A DNA stretch of 5,565 bases from CF-161 sp035259145 (GTDB lineage Bacteria > Chloroflexota > Dormibacteria > Dormibacterales > Dormibacteraceae). The DNA is taken from the NCBI GenBank assembly GCA_035259145.1, contig DATFWQ010000288.1, positions 1 through 5,565 on the forward strand, in the 5' to 3' direction. Shown here one piece after another: positions 4,426 through 5,565 of this stretch. The translations under genes were made by a program, and so were the position numbers. Position 1 is the first letter of the stretch. The number at the start of each line of letters is the position of its first letter. The notes below the pieces were generated by a model. That model did not search any database, had not been told where the DNA came from, and saw only the letters and a program-made list of their open reading frames with translations.

Positions 4426-5565
4426 TCAGGCCAGCGTGGCGGATGCTGGTTCGTGATCCTGCCACCTGGCCGGACCACTCGCGCTGCCCAGGAGCTCGTC
4501 AAGCTCGGCGCCATCGATCGTCTCCTGAACCTTCAGCCGCTCGACGATCTTGTCCATCTTGGCACGCCGCTCTGAGAGGATGCTCTTGGCCTTGTCGAAT
4601 CCGCCGGCAATCAGGTCCTTGATCTCGCCGTCGATCCGAGCCGCCACCTCTTCCGAATAGTTGCGCTGCTCGCCCAGGTCGCGACCGAGAAAGACGAGCT
4701 CCTCACGTTGGCCCATCTGCACTATGCCCACCTTGTCGCCCATGCCCCAGCGCGTGATCATCCTGCGGGCCATCTGCGTGGCGTGCTGGATGTCGTTCTC
4801 GGCGCCGCTGGTCACGTCACCGAAGACGATCTCCTCAGCCGCGCGACCACCCATGATGCCCGCGATCTGCTGCTTCAGCTCTTCCTTGCTGACGAGATAC
4901 TTGTCCTCCTCCGGGAGGCTCAGAGTCCAGCCCAGCGCCATGCCCCGGCTGATGATGGAGACCTTGTGCACGGGGTCGCAGAGCGGCAGCGCCTTCATCA
5001 CCAGCGCGTGCCCGACCTCGTGATAGGCGATGACCTCCTTCTCCCGCTCAGAGATCCGGCGGCTCTTCTTCTCCGGGCCCGCGATCACTCGCGCGATGGC
5101 CTCCTCCATCTCCTCCATCCCGATCACCTTGCGGTTGGCCCGTGCGGCCAGGATGGCGGCCTCGTTGATCAGGTTGGCCAGGTCGGCGCCGCTGAAGCCC
5201 GGCGTTTGCCGCGCCAGCACGTCCAGGTCCACCGCCGCCTCCAGCGGCTTGTTGCGGGCGTGTACGTCCAGGATCTGGCGGCGGCCCCGGATGTCGGGCC
5301 GGTCCAGAGTCACGTGACGGTCGAAGCGGCCGGGCCGAAGCAGGGCCGGGTCGAGCACGTCGGGCCGGTTGGTGGCCGCGATCACGATGACGTGGGTGTT
5401 GGTGTCGAAGCCGTCCATCTCCACCAGGAGCTGGTTCAGCGTCTGCTCCCGCTCGTCGTGACCACCGCCCAGGCCGGCGCCTCGCTGGCGGCCCACGGCG
5501 TCGATCTCGTCCACGAAGACGATGCAGGGGCTGTTCTTCTTGGCCTGGTCGAAGAGGTCGCGCAC
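4426..5565 (-). CDS. ftsH: ATP-dependent zinc metalloprotease FtsH, C-terminal part (5' end outside the window)
   Basis: FtsH is a hexameric inner-membrane AAA+ protease that extracts and degrades misfolded membrane proteins and short-lived regulators. The 379 visible residues begin inside the AAA domain, so the leading GTG at 5565 is an internal Val (VRDLF), not a start. Missing are roughly the first 250 residues: the transmembrane helices, Walker A and the pore loop. Present are Walker B CIVFVDEID (14-22), the second region of homology through NRPDVLDPALLRPGRFDR with arginine fingers R80 and R83, the AAA lid TPGFSGADLANLINEAA, and the M41 protease domain. Its zinc site is HEVGH (182-186; usually HEAGH), with a third ligand Asp258 in SGAENDIQ. 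Also present are the SLPEEDKYL and RAAEEIVFG segments and a C-terminal helical tail. It converges on the acyl-CoA operon and is functionally separate from it. Confidence 0.97.
   Translation of the reverse strand: MRDLFDQAKKNSPCIVFVDEIDAVGRQRGAGLGGGHDEREQTLNQLLVEMDGFDTNTHVIVIAATNRPDVLDPALLRPGRFDRHVTLDRPDIRGRRQILDVHARNKPLEAAVDLDVLARQTPGFSGADLANLINEAAILAARANRKVIGMEEMEEAIARVIAGPEKKSRRISEREKEVIAYHEVGHALVMKALPLCDPVHKVSIISRGMALGWTLSLPEEDKYLVSKEELKQQIAGIMGGRAAEEIVFGDVTSGAENDIQHATQMARRMITRWGMGDKVGIVQMGQREELVFLGRDLGEQRNYSEEVAARIDGEIKDLIAGGFDKAKSILSERRAKMDKIVERLKVQETIDGAELDELLGSASGPARWQDHEPASATLA

Noticed and set aside
3642..4514. Long open frame of 290 codons on the minus strand.
   Set aside because: It is antisense to the ThDP enzyme and the ftsH end, shows no family features, and exists because GC-rich codon bias keeps the opposite frame open.
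1..5565. tRNA or rRNA genes, CRISPR arrays, insertion sequences, long direct repeats.
   Set aside because: None seen: coding sequence fills nearly the whole window and no cloverleaf, repeat-spacer pattern or transposase motif appears.

Overview
This is a GC-rich bacterial chromosome segment carrying an accessory acyl-CoA metabolism locus beside a housekeeping gene. Start codons include GTG, and genes are packed with overlaps or zero spacing. The FtsH and CoA-transferase sequences look like those of uncultivated soil or subsurface lineages such as Rokubacteria/Methylomirabilota or Chloroflexota. That placement is an impression from sequence style, not a demonstrated assignment.

Left third, minus strand (1-1360): a two-gene family I CoA-transferase operon. 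Subunit A (689-1360) is upstream and subunit B (1-681) follows, running off the left edge. Subunit A has an in-frame TGA at codon 99, with clean family sequence on both sides in the same frame. A 9-bp hairpin with a G-starting loop lies just downstream, at a distance allowed for bacterial SECIS elements. A nonsense mutation or sequencing error is the simplest reading; selenocysteine recoding is the exotic one.

Middle (1361-4385): a short divergent promoter region, then a plus-strand operon. It begins with a probable 39-codon small ORF (1432-1551) that has a strong Shine-Dalgarno. Next comes a class III (CaiB/Frc-type) CoA-transferase whose start overlaps the small ORF's stop. Last is a ThDP-dependent enzyme of the oxalyl-CoA decarboxylase/2-hydroxyacyl-CoA lyase group, starting directly after the transferase stop.

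Right (4426-5565): the C-terminal two thirds of the membrane AAA+ protease FtsH on the minus strand. It converges on the ThDP gene across a 40-bp gap that holds a weak stem-loop.

How the genes may work together (inference): the class III transferase moves CoA onto an organic acid, and the ThDP enzyme cleaves or decarboxylates the acyl-CoA, possibly releasing formyl-CoA that can donate CoA again. Signature residues argue against simple oxalate degradation. The transferase lacks the Trp and Gly-rich loop of formyl-CoA:oxalate transferase, and the ThDP enzyme has a Phe-Gln pair like 2-hydroxyacyl-CoA lyase where oxalyl-CoA decarboxylase has Tyr-Glu. The divergent family I transferase may serve the same pathway. 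FtsH is unrelated to it.
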